DNA of 64,000 nt from an uncultured Oscillibacter sp. (GTDB taxonomy: Bacteria > Bacillota > Clostridia > Oscillospirales > Oscillospiraceae): the NCBI GenBank assembly GCA_910576865.1, contig CAJTKE010000004.1, positions 1 to 64,000 on the forward strand, written 5' to 3'. Shown here in pieces: positions 41,864 through 50,557 of the stretch. Below the pieces are notes generated by a model that was not told where the DNA came from, did not search any database, and saw only the letters and a program-made list of their open reading frames with translations. A program made the position numbers and the translations under genes. How positions within the stretch are numbered: position 1 is the first letter of the stretch; every line of letters starts with the position of its first letter.

Positions 41864-42409
41864 ATGACAAAGCTGAAAATGGATCTGGTCTGCCAGGTGG
41901 CGGTGGTGGTGAACGACCTGGAAGAGGGACTGGCGGCGTTCCGGGAAATCTTCGGGTTTGACGAGGACTCCCTGAGCTTCTCCGACTCCAGGGACGCCTA
42001 TGCCGAGGGGCGGCTGAAGGACGTGAAATACAACGGCGTGGAAGGGACGTACCACTATTTGCAGCACAACTTTTTCATGGGCGGCATGGACATCGAGATG
42101 TTCGCGCCCACGCCGGGCTATGAGGACGAGTCCAACCCCTTCACCGATTTCCTGAAAACCAACGGCGGCCCTGGCATCCACCATTTGAACATCCGGCTGG
42201 TGAACCGGCAGGAGGGCGTGGACTACCTGGAAAAGGACCTGGGCTATGTCCCGATGTACGATGTGACCCATCTGGGGCGGAACTGCAAATACTATGACTT
42301 CCGCAAGGAGTTGGGACTGGTCATCGAGTACGGCATGCGGGTGGTGGGCCCCCGGGCATCCATGAGTGAGGAAGAGATTGCGAAGCTGACGGCTTATCGG
42401 GAAGCGTAA
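41864..42409 (+). CDS. VOC-superfamily protein 3
   Basis: The 181-residue VOC protein opens LVCQVAVVVNDLEEGLAAF, with Gln at the first metal position, Glu in IEMFAPT and GPGIHHLNIRLVN. It is somewhat longer than VOC1 and VOC2, with an inserted tyrosine-rich stretch (KYNGVEGTYHYLQHNFF). GGAAAGG precedes the ATG. It lies between isomerase D and the first zinc dehydrogenase. Confidence 0.8.
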   Translation: MTKLKMDLVCQVAVVVNDLEEGLAAFREIFGFDEDSLSFSDSRDAYAEGRLKDVKYNGVEGTYHYLQHNFFMGGMDIEMFAPTPGYEDESNPFTDFLKTNGGPGIHHLNIRLVNRQEGVDYLEKDLGYVPMYDVTHLGRNCKYYDFRKELGLVIEYGMRVVGPRASMSEEEIAKLTAYREA

Positions 42410-42433
42410 TTGCAAATAGGGAGGTTATCAGAT

Positions 42434-43495
42434 ATGAAAGCGATTCTGTACAAAAAGGGCGGACGGGCCAACGCGTCGTTCACGGAGGTACCGGAGCCGG
42501 TGGTGGGCCCCGGTGACGTGCTCATCAAGGTCTACGCCAGCTGCATCTGCCGCCCGGCGGACTGTGCCCACGACGGCGGCTACTCCGTGTTCGGCAGGTA
42601 TCCCCTGGTCCCGGGCCACGAGTACGCCGGCATCGTGGAGGCGGTGGGGAAGAACGTGACCCGCTTCAAGACCGGGGACCGAGTCACCGCCGACGCCAAC
42701 AAGCCCTGCGGGAAATGCTATTACTGCATGCGGGGCGAGGTCCGGTTCTGTGAAAACAACACCGCATACGGGCAGGCCCTGAACGGCGGCTTCGCCCAGA
42801 AAGTGTCGGTGGACGAGAGCCTTGTGTACCGGATTCCCGACGGCGTTTCCCTGCGGGCGGCGTCCATGACGGAACTGGTGGGCTGCGCCTATAACGGCGT
42901 GGAGGTGGCGGGCTTCCACACTTCCGACGAGGTGCTGATTCTGGGCTGCGGCGCCAGCGGCATGCTGCTTACCCAGTTCGCCAGGAACTCCAACGCCTCC
43001 TCGGTGGCCGTTGTCGACTGCGTACGGTCCAAGCTGGACCGGGCGGCGAAATACGGCGTGGACACGGTCCTGGTGGACAAAAACGACTACAGTAAACACG
43101 AGGCCTTGCTGCGGGAGAAATACCCCCACGGCTTTGACGTCATCATTGACGCCACCTCCGACTCCGAGCTGATCACCCGGTCCCTGGACCTCCTGAAGAG
43201 GGGCGGCCGGTTTGTCAACTACTCCTTTGTGAACAACACCGACATCGCAAAGCCCGTGGAAATCAACCCCAGGCTGTTCGTGACCAGGGAGCTGTCCTAT
43301 CTGGGCGCCAGCTTCCAGCACTTCAAGTTCGAGCAGAGCCTGCGGGCCATTGAGTCCGGCAAGGTCAACTGCGAAGAGCTGATCACCAGTGTCCTGCCTC
43401 TGGAGGGCTTCTTCGAGGGAATGGACAAGGTCTGGAACGATCCGGAGACCATCAAGGTGCTGCTGGAGCCCAACGGCTCTTCCGAGTGGCTGTGA
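42434..43495 (+). CDS. zinc-dependent alcohol dehydrogenase (MDR family) 1
   Basis: The 353-residue MDR enzyme has the catalytic-zinc elements (SCICRPADC and PGHEYAG), structural-zinc cysteines (CGKCYYCMRGEVRFC) and the nucleotide-binding LGCGASGM. It resembles sorbitol/threonine/butanediol-type dehydrogenases, which oxidise secondary alcohols with NAD(P). ATG 42434 follows GGGAGG; a longer in-frame start is poor. It ends 3 bases before the next dehydrogenase gene. Confidence 0.9.
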   Translation: MKAILYKKGGRANASFTEVPEPVVGPGDVLIKVYASCICRPADCAHDGGYSVFGRYPLVPGHEYAGIVEAVGKNVTRFKTGDRVTADANKPCGKCYYCMRGEVRFCENNTAYGQALNGGFAQKVSVDESLVYRIPDGVSLRAASMTELVGCAYNGVEVAGFHTSDEVLILGCGASGMLLTQFARNSNASSVAVVDCVRSKLDRAAKYGVDTVLVDKNDYSKHEALLREKYPHGFDVIIDATSDSELITRSLDLLKRGGRFVNYSFVNNTDIAKPVEINPRLFVTRELSYLGASFQHFKFEQSLRAIESGKVNCEELITSVLPLEGFFEGMDKVWNDPETIKVLLEPNGSSEWL

Positions 43496-43498
43496 GTC

Positions 43499-44575
43499 AT
43501 GGCGGATGTCAGAGAGATGAAGGCTCTGGTCTACCGGAAGGCGGGCAGGCGATTCGGCGAAGTCACCATGGTGCCCTGCCCGGTGTGCGGCGACGGACAG
43601 GTGGTGATCAAGGTCATGGCGTGCGGCATCTGCAAATGGTGTGAGCTCAGCCACGACACGCCAGGGGAAAGCGAGAAGCCCCTGTCCCGCTACCCGGTAA
43701 TCCCGGGCCACGAGTTTGCCGGCGTGATTGCCGAGGTGGGCAGGGACGTGCGGGGGTATGCAGTGGGCGACCGGGTCACCGCCGACAACACGGTCCCCTG
43801 CGGCGGCTGTTATCAGTGCCAGAGGGGAAACACCCTGTACTGCGAGCATTTCGGCTCCCTGGGAAACAATATCAACGGCGGCTTCGCCCAGTATGTGGCG
43901 GTGGACGCGGCGCATCTGTTCAAAATCCCCGACCACGTCTCCTTCGAGGAGGCCAGCATGACGGAGGCGGTGGCCTGCTGCGTTCACGCCATCAAAGCGG
44001 CGGACATCAGGCTGGGACAGACGGTGGTGGTTTTGGGAGCGGGTCTCCAGGGCATCCTGCTGAGCCAGCTGGCGGTCCATTCCAATGCCCTGGAGACCAT
44101 CGCCATCGACATTGAACCCGGCAAGCTGGCGCTTCTGGAGAAGTACGGAGTGAAGACCGTGCTGGCCTCCCCCGCCGACACGGCGGTCCATGAGAAAGCA
44201 CTGGAGGCGCTGGCGCCCCATGGAGTGGACCTGGTGATCGACACGGCGGGTGTGTGGCCCATGATGAAAAGCCTGTTCAAGTTTCTGAAAAAGGGCGGTA
44301 AGTACATGCAGTACGGTTCCTTTCACGCCAGGGAGACCCTGGATATCACCACGGACATGCTGAACGATATCCACTTCAAGGAGCAGCGGTTCATCGGCGT
44401 GTCCGCCCAGACGAACTGCTTCCCGGAGGCGGTGGATTATATCTCCGGCGGGAAGCTGGACTTGAAGCCGCTGATCACCCATCGCTTTCCGCTGGATCGG
44501 TACTTCGAGGCCCTGGACGTCAACCGGGACGACCCGACCGCGATCAAGGTGGTCATTTTCCCCGACGAGGCCTGA
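43499..44575 (+). CDS. zinc-dependent alcohol dehydrogenase (MDR family) 2
   Basis: The 358-residue MDR paralogue has ACGICKWCE and PGHEFAG for the catalytic zinc, CGGCYQCQRGNTLYC for the structural zinc and VLGAGLQGI for NAD(P). It is the last gene of the VOC2-C-D-VOC3-ADH1-ADH2 operon. The start may be ATG 43499 or ATG 43517; ribosome sites are weak for both, and translational coupling to ADH1 is likely. Confidence 0.9.
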   Translation: MADVREMKALVYRKAGRRFGEVTMVPCPVCGDGQVVIKVMACGICKWCELSHDTPGESEKPLSRYPVIPGHEFAGVIAEVGRDVRGYAVGDRVTADNTVPCGGCYQCQRGNTLYCEHFGSLGNNINGGFAQYVAVDAAHLFKIPDHVSFEEASMTEAVACCVHAIKAADIRLGQTVVVLGAGLQGILLSQLAVHSNALETIAIDIEPGKLALLEKYGVKTVLASPADTAVHEKALEALAPHGVDLVIDTAGVWPMMKSLFKFLKKGGKYMQYGSFHARETLDITTDMLNDIHFKEQRFIGVSAQTNCFPEAVDYISGGKLDLKPLITHRFPLDRYFEALDVNRDDPTAIKVVIFPDEA

Positions 44576-44609
44576 TTTCGATTGAAAGCGCGGCGCCTTC
44601 ATTTTCCGG

Positions 44610-44637
44610 TTGCTTTGGCATGGATGCGTTCTATAAT
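44610..44637 (+). promoter_or_regulatory. promoter of the Gld-like ABC operon
   Basis: TTGCTT, 16 bases and TATAAT lie about 40 bases upstream of the ATPase gene. Confidence 0.7.
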
Positions 44638-44678
44638 AATAGGCATGGGCAAATGAAAAAGACAAGGAGGGCGCGGCA

Positions 44679-45437
44679 TTGATTGAGGTAACGAGTCTGA
44701 CCAAGCGGTACGGCACACATCTGGCGCTGGACCATCTGAGTTTCCGGGTGGAGGAGAACGAAATCTTCGGCTTTCTGGGTCCCAATGGCGCGGGGAAAAG
44801 TACGACGATGAATATTCTCACCGGCTGTCTGGCCCCCACCGAGGGAACTGCCAGAATCGGCGGCCACGACATCGTGGAGGATTCGGTGCGGGCCAGGGAG
44901 CTTATCGGCTACCTGCCGGAGCTGCCGCCGGTCTATATGGACATGACGCCCCGGGAGTACCTGAGATTCGTGGCCGAAGCCAAGGGAATCGCCCGGGGCC
45001 GGCTGCGGGACGAGACGGAGCGGGCCATGGAGAGGACCCGCATCACCGACGTGAGGGACCGGCTGATCCGGACCCTCTCCAAGGGCTACCGCCAGCGGGT
45101 GGGCATGGCCCAGGCCATCCTTGGGGACACGAAGGTCATCATCATGGACGAGCCCACCGTGGGCCTGGATCCGATTCAGATCATCGAGTTCCGGGAGATG
45201 ATCCGGGAGCTGGGGAAGGACCACACCGTGATCCTCAGCAGCCATATCCTGTCGGAGGTGTCCGAGGTCTGCGGGAAGATCATGATCCTGGTCAAGGGCC
45301 GTCTCGTGGCCATCGACACCCCGGAGAATCTGGCACGGAGGATCGGCGGGACGGAGTCCGCGCTGTCGCTGGAGGAGATTTTCCTGAAATACGTGGAAAA
45401 GGAGAACGAGCATGAGGAAGATGATCACCATCTATAA
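44679..45437 (+). CDS. ABC transporter ATP-binding protein (GldA-like)
   Basis: The 252-residue ATPase has Walker A GPNGAGKS (about residues 36-43), signature LSKGYRQRV (a common LSxGxRQ variant), Walker B VIIMDEPTVGLDP and switch His in LSSHIL. It starts at TTG 44679 after AAGGAGG. It heads a four-gene operon with an ABC-2 permease, a GldG-like protein and a DUF4340 protein, a widespread exporter set related to Bacteroidetes GldA-GldFG but found in many non-gliding bacteria. The cargo is unknown. Confidence 0.9.
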   Translation: MIEVTSLTKRYGTHLALDHLSFRVEENEIFGFLGPNGAGKSTTMNILTGCLAPTEGTARIGGHDIVEDSVRARELIGYLPELPPVYMDMTPREYLRFVAEAKGIARGRLRDETERAMERTRITDVRDRLIRTLSKGYRQRVGMAQAILGDTKVIIMDEPTVGLDPIQIIEFREMIRELGKDHTVILSSHILSEVSEVCGKIMILVKGRLVAIDTPENLARRIGGTESALSLEEIFLKYVEKENEHEEDDHHL

Positions 45438-46284
45438 AAAGGACCTGCGGCTCTATTTTTCCACGCTGTCGGGCTATATCTTCATCGCGGCGGTGCTGCT
45501 GGCGGGCGGCGTCTATGTGTATGTGAACAACTTTTACTACGGATATGCCAGCTTCGGGGAGTCCATCAACTACGTGCCCTTTTTCTTCATTTTTCTGGCG
45601 CCGGTGCTGGCTGCGGGGGTCTTCACCGACGAGCGGCGGCAGAAGACGGAGCAGCTGCTGTACACCCTGCCCCTGACCTCCGTCCAGGTGGTGCTGGGGA
45701 AGTATCTGGCCCTGATCACGGTGCTGGCGGTCCCCCTGGGAATCCTGGGGCTGTATCCCCTGGTCATGTCCCTTTACGGGAAGGTCAACTTCGCCCAGGC
45801 CTACGCGAATCTGCTGGCGGTGTTCCTCCTGGGCATGGCGCTTTTCGCCATTTGCATGTTCATCTCCTCTCTGGCGGACAATCTCATCGTCTCTGCGGTG
45901 CTGTGTCTGGCGGCCACCTTCCTGCTCTATCAGATGAACGGCTTCGCCAGGGTCTTCAGCCCCTCCGCCGCCCGGTCTTATCTGGGCCTCGTGGTGCTGG
46001 CGGCGCTGTACGGCGTGTTCGTCTGGTGCCTGACGAGAAACCTCTCTATCGCGGCGATCCCCACGGCGGCGCTCATCCTGGTCCTGACGCTGGTGAAGCG
46101 GTTCAGCCGGACGCTGCTGGCCGGAAAGATCAACCTGATGATGAACGGCGCCGCGCTCTTCAAGCCCCTGGAGAATTTCAAGGCGGGTATTGTGGATTTG
46201 TACGCGGTGCTCTATTACGCCTCAATCACCGTTCTGTTCGTCCTGTTTACGATGTTCGTCTTTGAACGGCGGAGGTGGAACTGA
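45412..46284 (+). CDS. ABC-2 type permease (GldF-like)
   Basis: The 290-residue membrane protein opens ITIYKKDLRLYFSTLSGYIF and has six or more hydrophobic segments. A conserved FTDERRQKTEQLLYTLPLTS loop typical of ABC-2/GldF permeases lies at about residues 70-90. It overlaps the ATPase gene by 26 bases and the next gene by one base (TGATG), indicating tight coupling. Confidence 0.88.
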   Translation: MRKMITIYKKDLRLYFSTLSGYIFIAAVLLAGGVYVYVNNFYYGYASFGESINYVPFFFIFLAPVLAAGVFTDERRQKTEQLLYTLPLTSVQVVLGKYLALITVLAVPLGILGLYPLVMSLYGKVNFAQAYANLLAVFLLGMALFAICMFISSLADNLIVSAVLCLAATFLLYQMNGFARVFSPSAARSYLGLVVLAALYGVFVWCLTRNLSIAAIPTAALILVLTLVKRFSRTLLAGKINLMMNGAALFKPLENFKAGIVDLYAVLYYASITVLFVLFTMFVFERRRWN

Positions 46285-47669
46285 TGAGCCGGTTCAAGAA
46301 GTATTTTGACAACGACCACTATCAGAGCGGGCTGCGGGCGGTGGTGATCTGTACTCTGGCGGCGGCCCTGACCGTGGGCGTCAACCTGCTGGGCGGCCTC
46401 CTCCCGACGAAGCTGGGCAACATCGACGTCTCCTCGGACAAGGTGTATTCCATCTCGAGGGAGAGCGAGGAGGCCCTGAAGGCCCTGGACAAGCCGGTGA
46501 CCCTCTACCACGTCTGCGAGGCGGGCAGCGAGTACCACAACACGGAGGTCGTGCTGAATCTGTACGCCGACGCGTCGGAGCGGATCACCGTGGAGAAGGT
46601 GGATCCCGCCTTTGACCCGACCCTTGTGACGCGGTACGCGGGCGATACGGCCCTGGCCAACAACAGCGTGATTGTCGTATGCGAAAACCGACGGCAGATC
46701 GTCCGCTTCTCGGACTACTACACCAGCGGCTCCTTCGTCCTGGAGGACTTCATGAACAGCGCCATCGCCTATGTGGCCTCCGACCGGCTGCGGATTGCAT
46801 ACGCCCTCACCGGCCACGAGGAGCAGCCCATCCACGCCTCCACCCGGGCCTACATGGGCCTGGACGGTTTCGCCCTGGAGGAGCTGGACCTGATAAAGGC
46901 CGGCGCCGTTCCGGAGGACGCCGGGCTGGTGATTGTCAACGGCATCGCCGGGGACATCACGGAAAAGGAGGCGGAGGCCCTGCTGGCCTACCTGTGTTGC
47001 GGCGGCGGGCTGTTGCTGAGCACGGATTACACGACGACCCCCAGGAAGAATCTGGAGCGGGTGACGGCGTACTTCGGCGCCGCCCTGGGACAGGGACTGG
47101 TCATGGAGTCGGACGCCGCCCGGTACACCGACGACAACCCGGCGTACCTGCTGCCTACAATCTATTCCGGGGACTATACCCTGACCAGGGGCATCAGCTA
47201 CATGCTGCTGCCCAACACCATGCCGATCCTGTTTGATGAGGCCGCGTCGCCGGAGACCGCGTACACGAATCTGTTGGAGGCGTCGGAGAGCTCGTTTTCG
47301 GTGCGCACGAACATCTTCACTGGAGAGACCGGCACTCAGGACGGCCCCTGGACCGTCGGCGCGTCCTTTGAAAAGGGTGTGGACGGCGGGGAAGGGAAGT
47401 TGATCTGGGTTACCTCCAAATATCTGGCGGATGTGACCGTGTCCGAGGCGGCGGGCGGCGGCAACATCACCTTCTTCCTGAATTCCGTCTGCTGGCTGGG
47501 TGAGGAGGATCCGGTGGAGTCGGTCCATGCGAAGAAGATTTCCACCCAATACCTGGACATACCCGACGGCGCCCGCAAGGCCTGGAGCGTGGTGCTCATC
47601 GGCGTGGTCCCCCTGGCGGCGCTGGCTCTGGGAACCGCCGTCTGCGTAAGGAGGAAAAAACGGGGATGA
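46284..47669 (+). CDS. GldG-like ABC auxiliary protein
   Basis: The 461-residue protein has one N-terminal membrane segment (VVICTLAAALTVGVNLLGGL), a large extracytosolic GldG/IFT-type domain (VSSDKVYSISRESEEALKAL, then NNSVIVVCENRRQ) and one C-terminal segment (VVLIGVVPLAALALGTAVCV). It starts at ATG 46284 overlapping the permease stop and overlaps the DUF4340 gene. It probably assembles with the GldA/F-like proteins. Confidence 0.85.
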   Translation: MSRFKKYFDNDHYQSGLRAVVICTLAAALTVGVNLLGGLLPTKLGNIDVSSDKVYSISRESEEALKALDKPVTLYHVCEAGSEYHNTEVVLNLYADASERITVEKVDPAFDPTLVTRYAGDTALANNSVIVVCENRRQIVRFSDYYTSGSFVLEDFMNSAIAYVASDRLRIAYALTGHEEQPIHASTRAYMGLDGFALEELDLIKAGAVPEDAGLVIVNGIAGDITEKEAEALLAYLCCGGGLLLSTDYTTTPRKNLERVTAYFGAALGQGLVMESDAARYTDDNPAYLLPTIYSGDYTLTRGISYMLLPNTMPILFDEAASPETAYTNLLEASESSFSVRTNIFTGETGTQDGPWTVGASFEKGVDGGEGKLIWVTSKYLADVTVSEAAGGGNITFFLNSVCWLGEEDPVESVHAKKISTQYLDIPDGARKAWSVVLIGVVPLAALALGTAVCVRRKKRG

Positions 47670-48625
47670 ACGGCCAAAGAGTTCGCCGGGAGCGAAAGCT
47701 GATCCTGTGCCTCGCCCTCCTGTCCGCCGCTGTCTACGGGGCCCTCCTGGGGCTGAGGGTGCTTCAGTCGGAGCGGGGGGCGGAAGAACGGGCGTACGCC
47801 GCCCAGGTACGGCTCCCGGATAGTCCGGCGGTGGTGGAAATGGTCAACACCGAGGAGTCCTACGTCCTCACCCGGGGGAACGGCGGCTGGGTTTGCCAGG
47901 GGAACGAGGAATTGAAAATCAACAGCGTGCTCATCAGCTATATGAGCGTCACCCTGAAGGAGTTGAGTCCCCGCCGGGTCCTCCCGGACAGCCAGGCATA
48001 TCTGAAGGAGTTCGGCCTGACGGAGCCCGCGGCGGAGCTGACCCTTCGGATGAGCGAGGGGAGCAGGACGTATCGCGTCGGCCGGTATAACCCGGTGCTG
48101 GACGAGTATTATATGACGGTGGACGGCGGGGACTGCGTGTTCCTGATTGGCAGGGAGGACATGGACCTGATCGACCGCACGCTGCTGGAGCTCATCGCCG
48201 GGCCGGGCTTCGTGGGAACGGACATCGGCTCCGTCACCGGAATCCACGTGGTGAGGAACGGCGAGGAGTACACGGCGGAGCGGACGGGGGATCGCTTCCG
48301 GATACGGTGGGGGGACCGGGAGTTTGAGCGGAGCGAATACGCCGTGTCCGGCGTCTACTCCGTCTTCAACTCCGCACCCTACGCCTGTTGCCGCCACGAC
48401 GCGGACGAGGCGGCGCTGGCGGCCTGCGGGCTGGACGAGCCGGAGATCAGCGTGGAGTTCACCACCTCCGGCGGGGACGTCTTCCTCCTGGAGGTCGGCA
48501 CGGACGGGGAAGGGACCTTCCATGTGCGGGAGAACCGCGGCGGGACCATCTACCGGCTCAGCCCGGAGTACGGCGCCCTGATCCGCGAGCGGGTGGACCC
48601 CGCTTGGCTGGACGCTCCGGAATAA
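47666..48625 (+). CDS. DUF4340 domain-containing protein
   Basis: The 319-residue protein has a single N-terminal membrane anchor (LILCLALLSAAVYGALLGL) and repeated beta-rich units typical of DUF4340 (EFGLTEPAAELTLRM, YRVGRYNPVLDEYYMTVDGG, then CGLDEPEISVEFTTSGG). DUF4340 genes regularly follow GldG-like genes. It is the last gene of this ABC operon. The start ATG overlaps the GldG-like stop by 4 bases. Confidence 0.85.
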   Translation: MNGQRVRRERKLILCLALLSAAVYGALLGLRVLQSERGAEERAYAAQVRLPDSPAVVEMVNTEESYVLTRGNGGWVCQGNEELKINSVLISYMSVTLKELSPRRVLPDSQAYLKEFGLTEPAAELTLRMSEGSRTYRVGRYNPVLDEYYMTVDGGDCVFLIGREDMDLIDRTLLELIAGPGFVGTDIGSVTGIHVVRNGEEYTAERTGDRFRIRWGDREFERSEYAVSGVYSVFNSAPYACCRHDADEAALAACGLDEPEISVEFTTSGGDVFLLEVGTDGEGTFHVRENRGGTIYRLSPEYGALIRERVDPAWLDAPE

Positions 48626-48692
48626 GGCGGTCAAGCGAATTTCCAGAAGCCGCCATGAAAAAAAGTAATATGAAAATATAGTATATGGTGAT

Positions 48693-48728
48693 TTGAAAAC
48701 TTTGTGATAGTTTGATAAACTTGTCACA
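48693..48728 (+). promoter_or_regulatory. promoter and nested palindrome upstream of the TRAP operon
   Basis: TTGAAA (48693-48698), 17 bases and TAAACT (48716-48721). The -10 sits inside nested dyads: TGTGA/TCACA (48703-48707 with 48724-48728) and AGTTT/AAACT (48709-48721). This is a candidate repressor or activator site. Confidence 0.7.
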
Positions 48729-48794
48729 GAATCGGGAATGAATTAGAGAAGAAATACCAAAAGAGGCATTTTCAAGAAAGGATGGAAAAAACAA

Positions 48795-49886
48795 ATGAAG
48801 AAGATTCTTGCGACGGTTCTGGTCCTTACGATGCTGTTCGCCCTGGCCGCCTGCGGTGGCGGAGACAAGGGAGGAAGCACCAGCGACGCCGGCTCCGGCA
48901 CCAGCGCGCCCAGCGAAACGCCCTCCGGCGGGGAAGTGAAACCCGTCAACGTCGTCTTCTACTCGGCCAACACCGGCAACGCGGCGGAAAAGGCCCTGAA
49001 GGTGATGGTGGAGCAGCTGGAGACCACCTCCAATGGAACGCTGAAGGGCGTCCTGATTGACGCCGGTACCGCCGGATACCAGGACGAAGCCGTACAGGCC
49101 ATGATGGCGGGAGACATGAACGTCATCGTGAACACGGTGGACATGCTGGAAAACTATGTCCCCAACGTGGGCAACTGGATGTCCTGGCCCTTCCTGTTTG
49201 ACTCCGACGCCGAGGCCCAGGAGGTCTGGGACAAGGGCGGCTGGATGTTCCAGAGAGTCCAGGAGCAGGCCGCCGACAAGGGCGGAATCCACCTCTTCAC
49301 CTACGTCTACAACGGCTGGAAGAACCTCTGCTTCAAGGGTGACGTGGACGGCTGGGACGCTTGGCAGGGCCTGAAGTGCCGCGTTCCCGCCACGGACCTG
49401 TTCCACACCCTGTGCGGCGCCTACGGCCTGCAGACCGTGTCCGGCATCGACCCCTACACCTCCCTCCAGAACGGCACGGTGGACTCCGTGTACTTCAGCG
49501 AGGAGGCGTTCCAGACCTTCAAGCTGGAAGAGGTCATGAAGAGTTGTGTCATCACCCATGATACCTACGGCTCCAACCTGTACACCTGCTCCGAGGCTTT
49601 CTGGAAGACCCTGAGCCCCGAGCAGCAGGAGGCCCTGAACGAGGTCGTGATCGGAGTCGGCACGGAGTACAACGACATGTCCCGGGAGTCCGCCGAGGGC
49701 GAATACATGGACTCCCTGCCCGGCATGGGAATCAATGTGTACCAGATGGACGATTATACCAGGCAGATGATGAAAAAGGCCACCGTCTCCTTCTGGGAGG
49801 AGAAGCTGCAGGACGAGGCCTATGATCAGGACTTCCGGGACACCTTCCGGGAGGTCTTTGAGAAGAATTACGCGGACGTGATGTGA
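48795..49886 (+). CDS. dctP: TRAP transporter substrate-binding lipoprotein (DctP family)
   Basis: The 363-residue lipoprotein has a lipobox signal (MKKILATVLVLTMLFALAAC, Cys20), a Gly/Ser/Thr linker and a DctP fold. The conserved Arg/Asn region is visible in LKCRVPATDLFHTLCGAYG and GIDPYTSLQNGTVDSVYFSEE. DctP proteins bind carboxylates through an Arg, so an organic or sugar acid is the expected ligand; the compound itself is not readable. AGAAAGG precedes the ATG. A terminator-like hairpin separates it from dctQM. Confidence 0.92.
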   Translation: MKKILATVLVLTMLFALAACGGGDKGGSTSDAGSGTSAPSETPSGGEVKPVNVVFYSANTGNAAEKALKVMVEQLETTSNGTLKGVLIDAGTAGYQDEAVQAMMAGDMNVIVNTVDMLENYVPNVGNWMSWPFLFDSDAEAQEVWDKGGWMFQRVQEQAADKGGIHLFTYVYNGWKNLCFKGDVDGWDAWQGLKCRVPATDLFHTLCGAYGLQTVSGIDPYTSLQNGTVDSVYFSEEAFQTFKLEEVMKSCVITHDTYGSNLYTCSEAFWKTLSPEQQEALNEVVIGVGTEYNDMSRESAEGEYMDSLPGMGINVYQMDDYTRQMMKKATVSFWEEKLQDEAYDQDFRDTFREVFEKNYADVM

Positions 49887-49926
49887 TCCCCGGTCAGATC
49901 GCGCGCCATGTATAAGTAGGCTGTTG

Positions 49927-49965
49927 AAACGGGCGGGATGGTCATACCGATCCCGCCCGTTTTTC
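49927..49965 (+). terminator. terminator/attenuator between dctP and dctQ
   Basis: A 13-bp perfect stem (49927-49939 with 49950-49962) is followed by T residues. It lies between the binding protein and membrane subunit genes of one operon and would lower expression of dctQM relative to dctP. Confidence 0.88.
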
Positions 49966-49989
49966 AAGACTGTGGAAAGGATACACCGT

Positions 49990-50538
49990 ATGAAAAAGTT
50001 TATCAAGGGTGTCGTGAAAGTGAATGACACCATCGGCAAGATCGAAAGGATGTTTGCCATCACCTTGATGATCGCTCTGGTCGCCGCCTGCATGATCTTC
50101 ATCACCTGCCGGTACATCCTGCACATCTCCGTGCCCTGGGCCGACGAGAGCGCCCGGTATGTGCTGATTGCCATGGGCTGGATCGGCGCGTCCTACTGCA
50201 CGTATCACGACGACCACCTCCGCATCCAGGCGCTGAGCTCCCTGCTGAGGAGCAAGGTCAAGCGGGCGCCGCAGATTCTGATTGGCGTGGAGGCCTTCAC
50301 CCAGGCCTGCATGTGTGGCTTCATGGTATTTTTCCTGATCAACTTCTGGAACTATCTGAACAATGCGGTCAAGGCCCTGAACCCCATGTCCTCCGCCCTC
50401 CACATCCCCCTGTGGTGGCCCATGTATCCCATCGTCGTGGCGGCGGTCATGATGATCCTGCACTCATTCCTGAAGGTGTTCATTCAAATCGGCAAGCTGA
50501 CAGGCGCCGTTGAGATGGAACCTCCTGTGGAAGGATAA
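49990..50538 (+). CDS. dctQ: TRAP transporter small permease (DctQ)
   Basis: The 182-residue protein has four hydrophobic segments and the DctQ core: a bilayer entry around MIALVAACMIFITCRYIL, then PWADESARYVLIAMGWIG and YHDDHLRIQ. It forms the small membrane subunit of the secondary TRAP importer. ATG 49990 follows GGAAAGG; upstream in-frame sequence runs through the hairpin. dctM follows after 19 bases. Confidence 0.92.
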   Translation: MKKFIKGVVKVNDTIGKIERMFAITLMIALVAACMIFITCRYILHISVPWADESARYVLIAMGWIGASYCTYHDDHLRIQALSSLLRSKVKRAPQILIGVEAFTQACMCGFMVFFLINFWNYLNNAVKALNPMSSALHIPLWWPMYPIVVAAVMMILHSFLKVFIQIGKLTGAVEMEPPVEG

Positions 50539-50557
50539 GCGAAGAGGAGGACAAAAA

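Noticed and set aside
37227..42409. A C-glycoside deglycosidase (DgpBC-type) locus
   Set aside because: The TIM barrels are of the right superfamily, but no small beta-subunit gene of the expected type or Gfo/Idh oxidoreductase is present.
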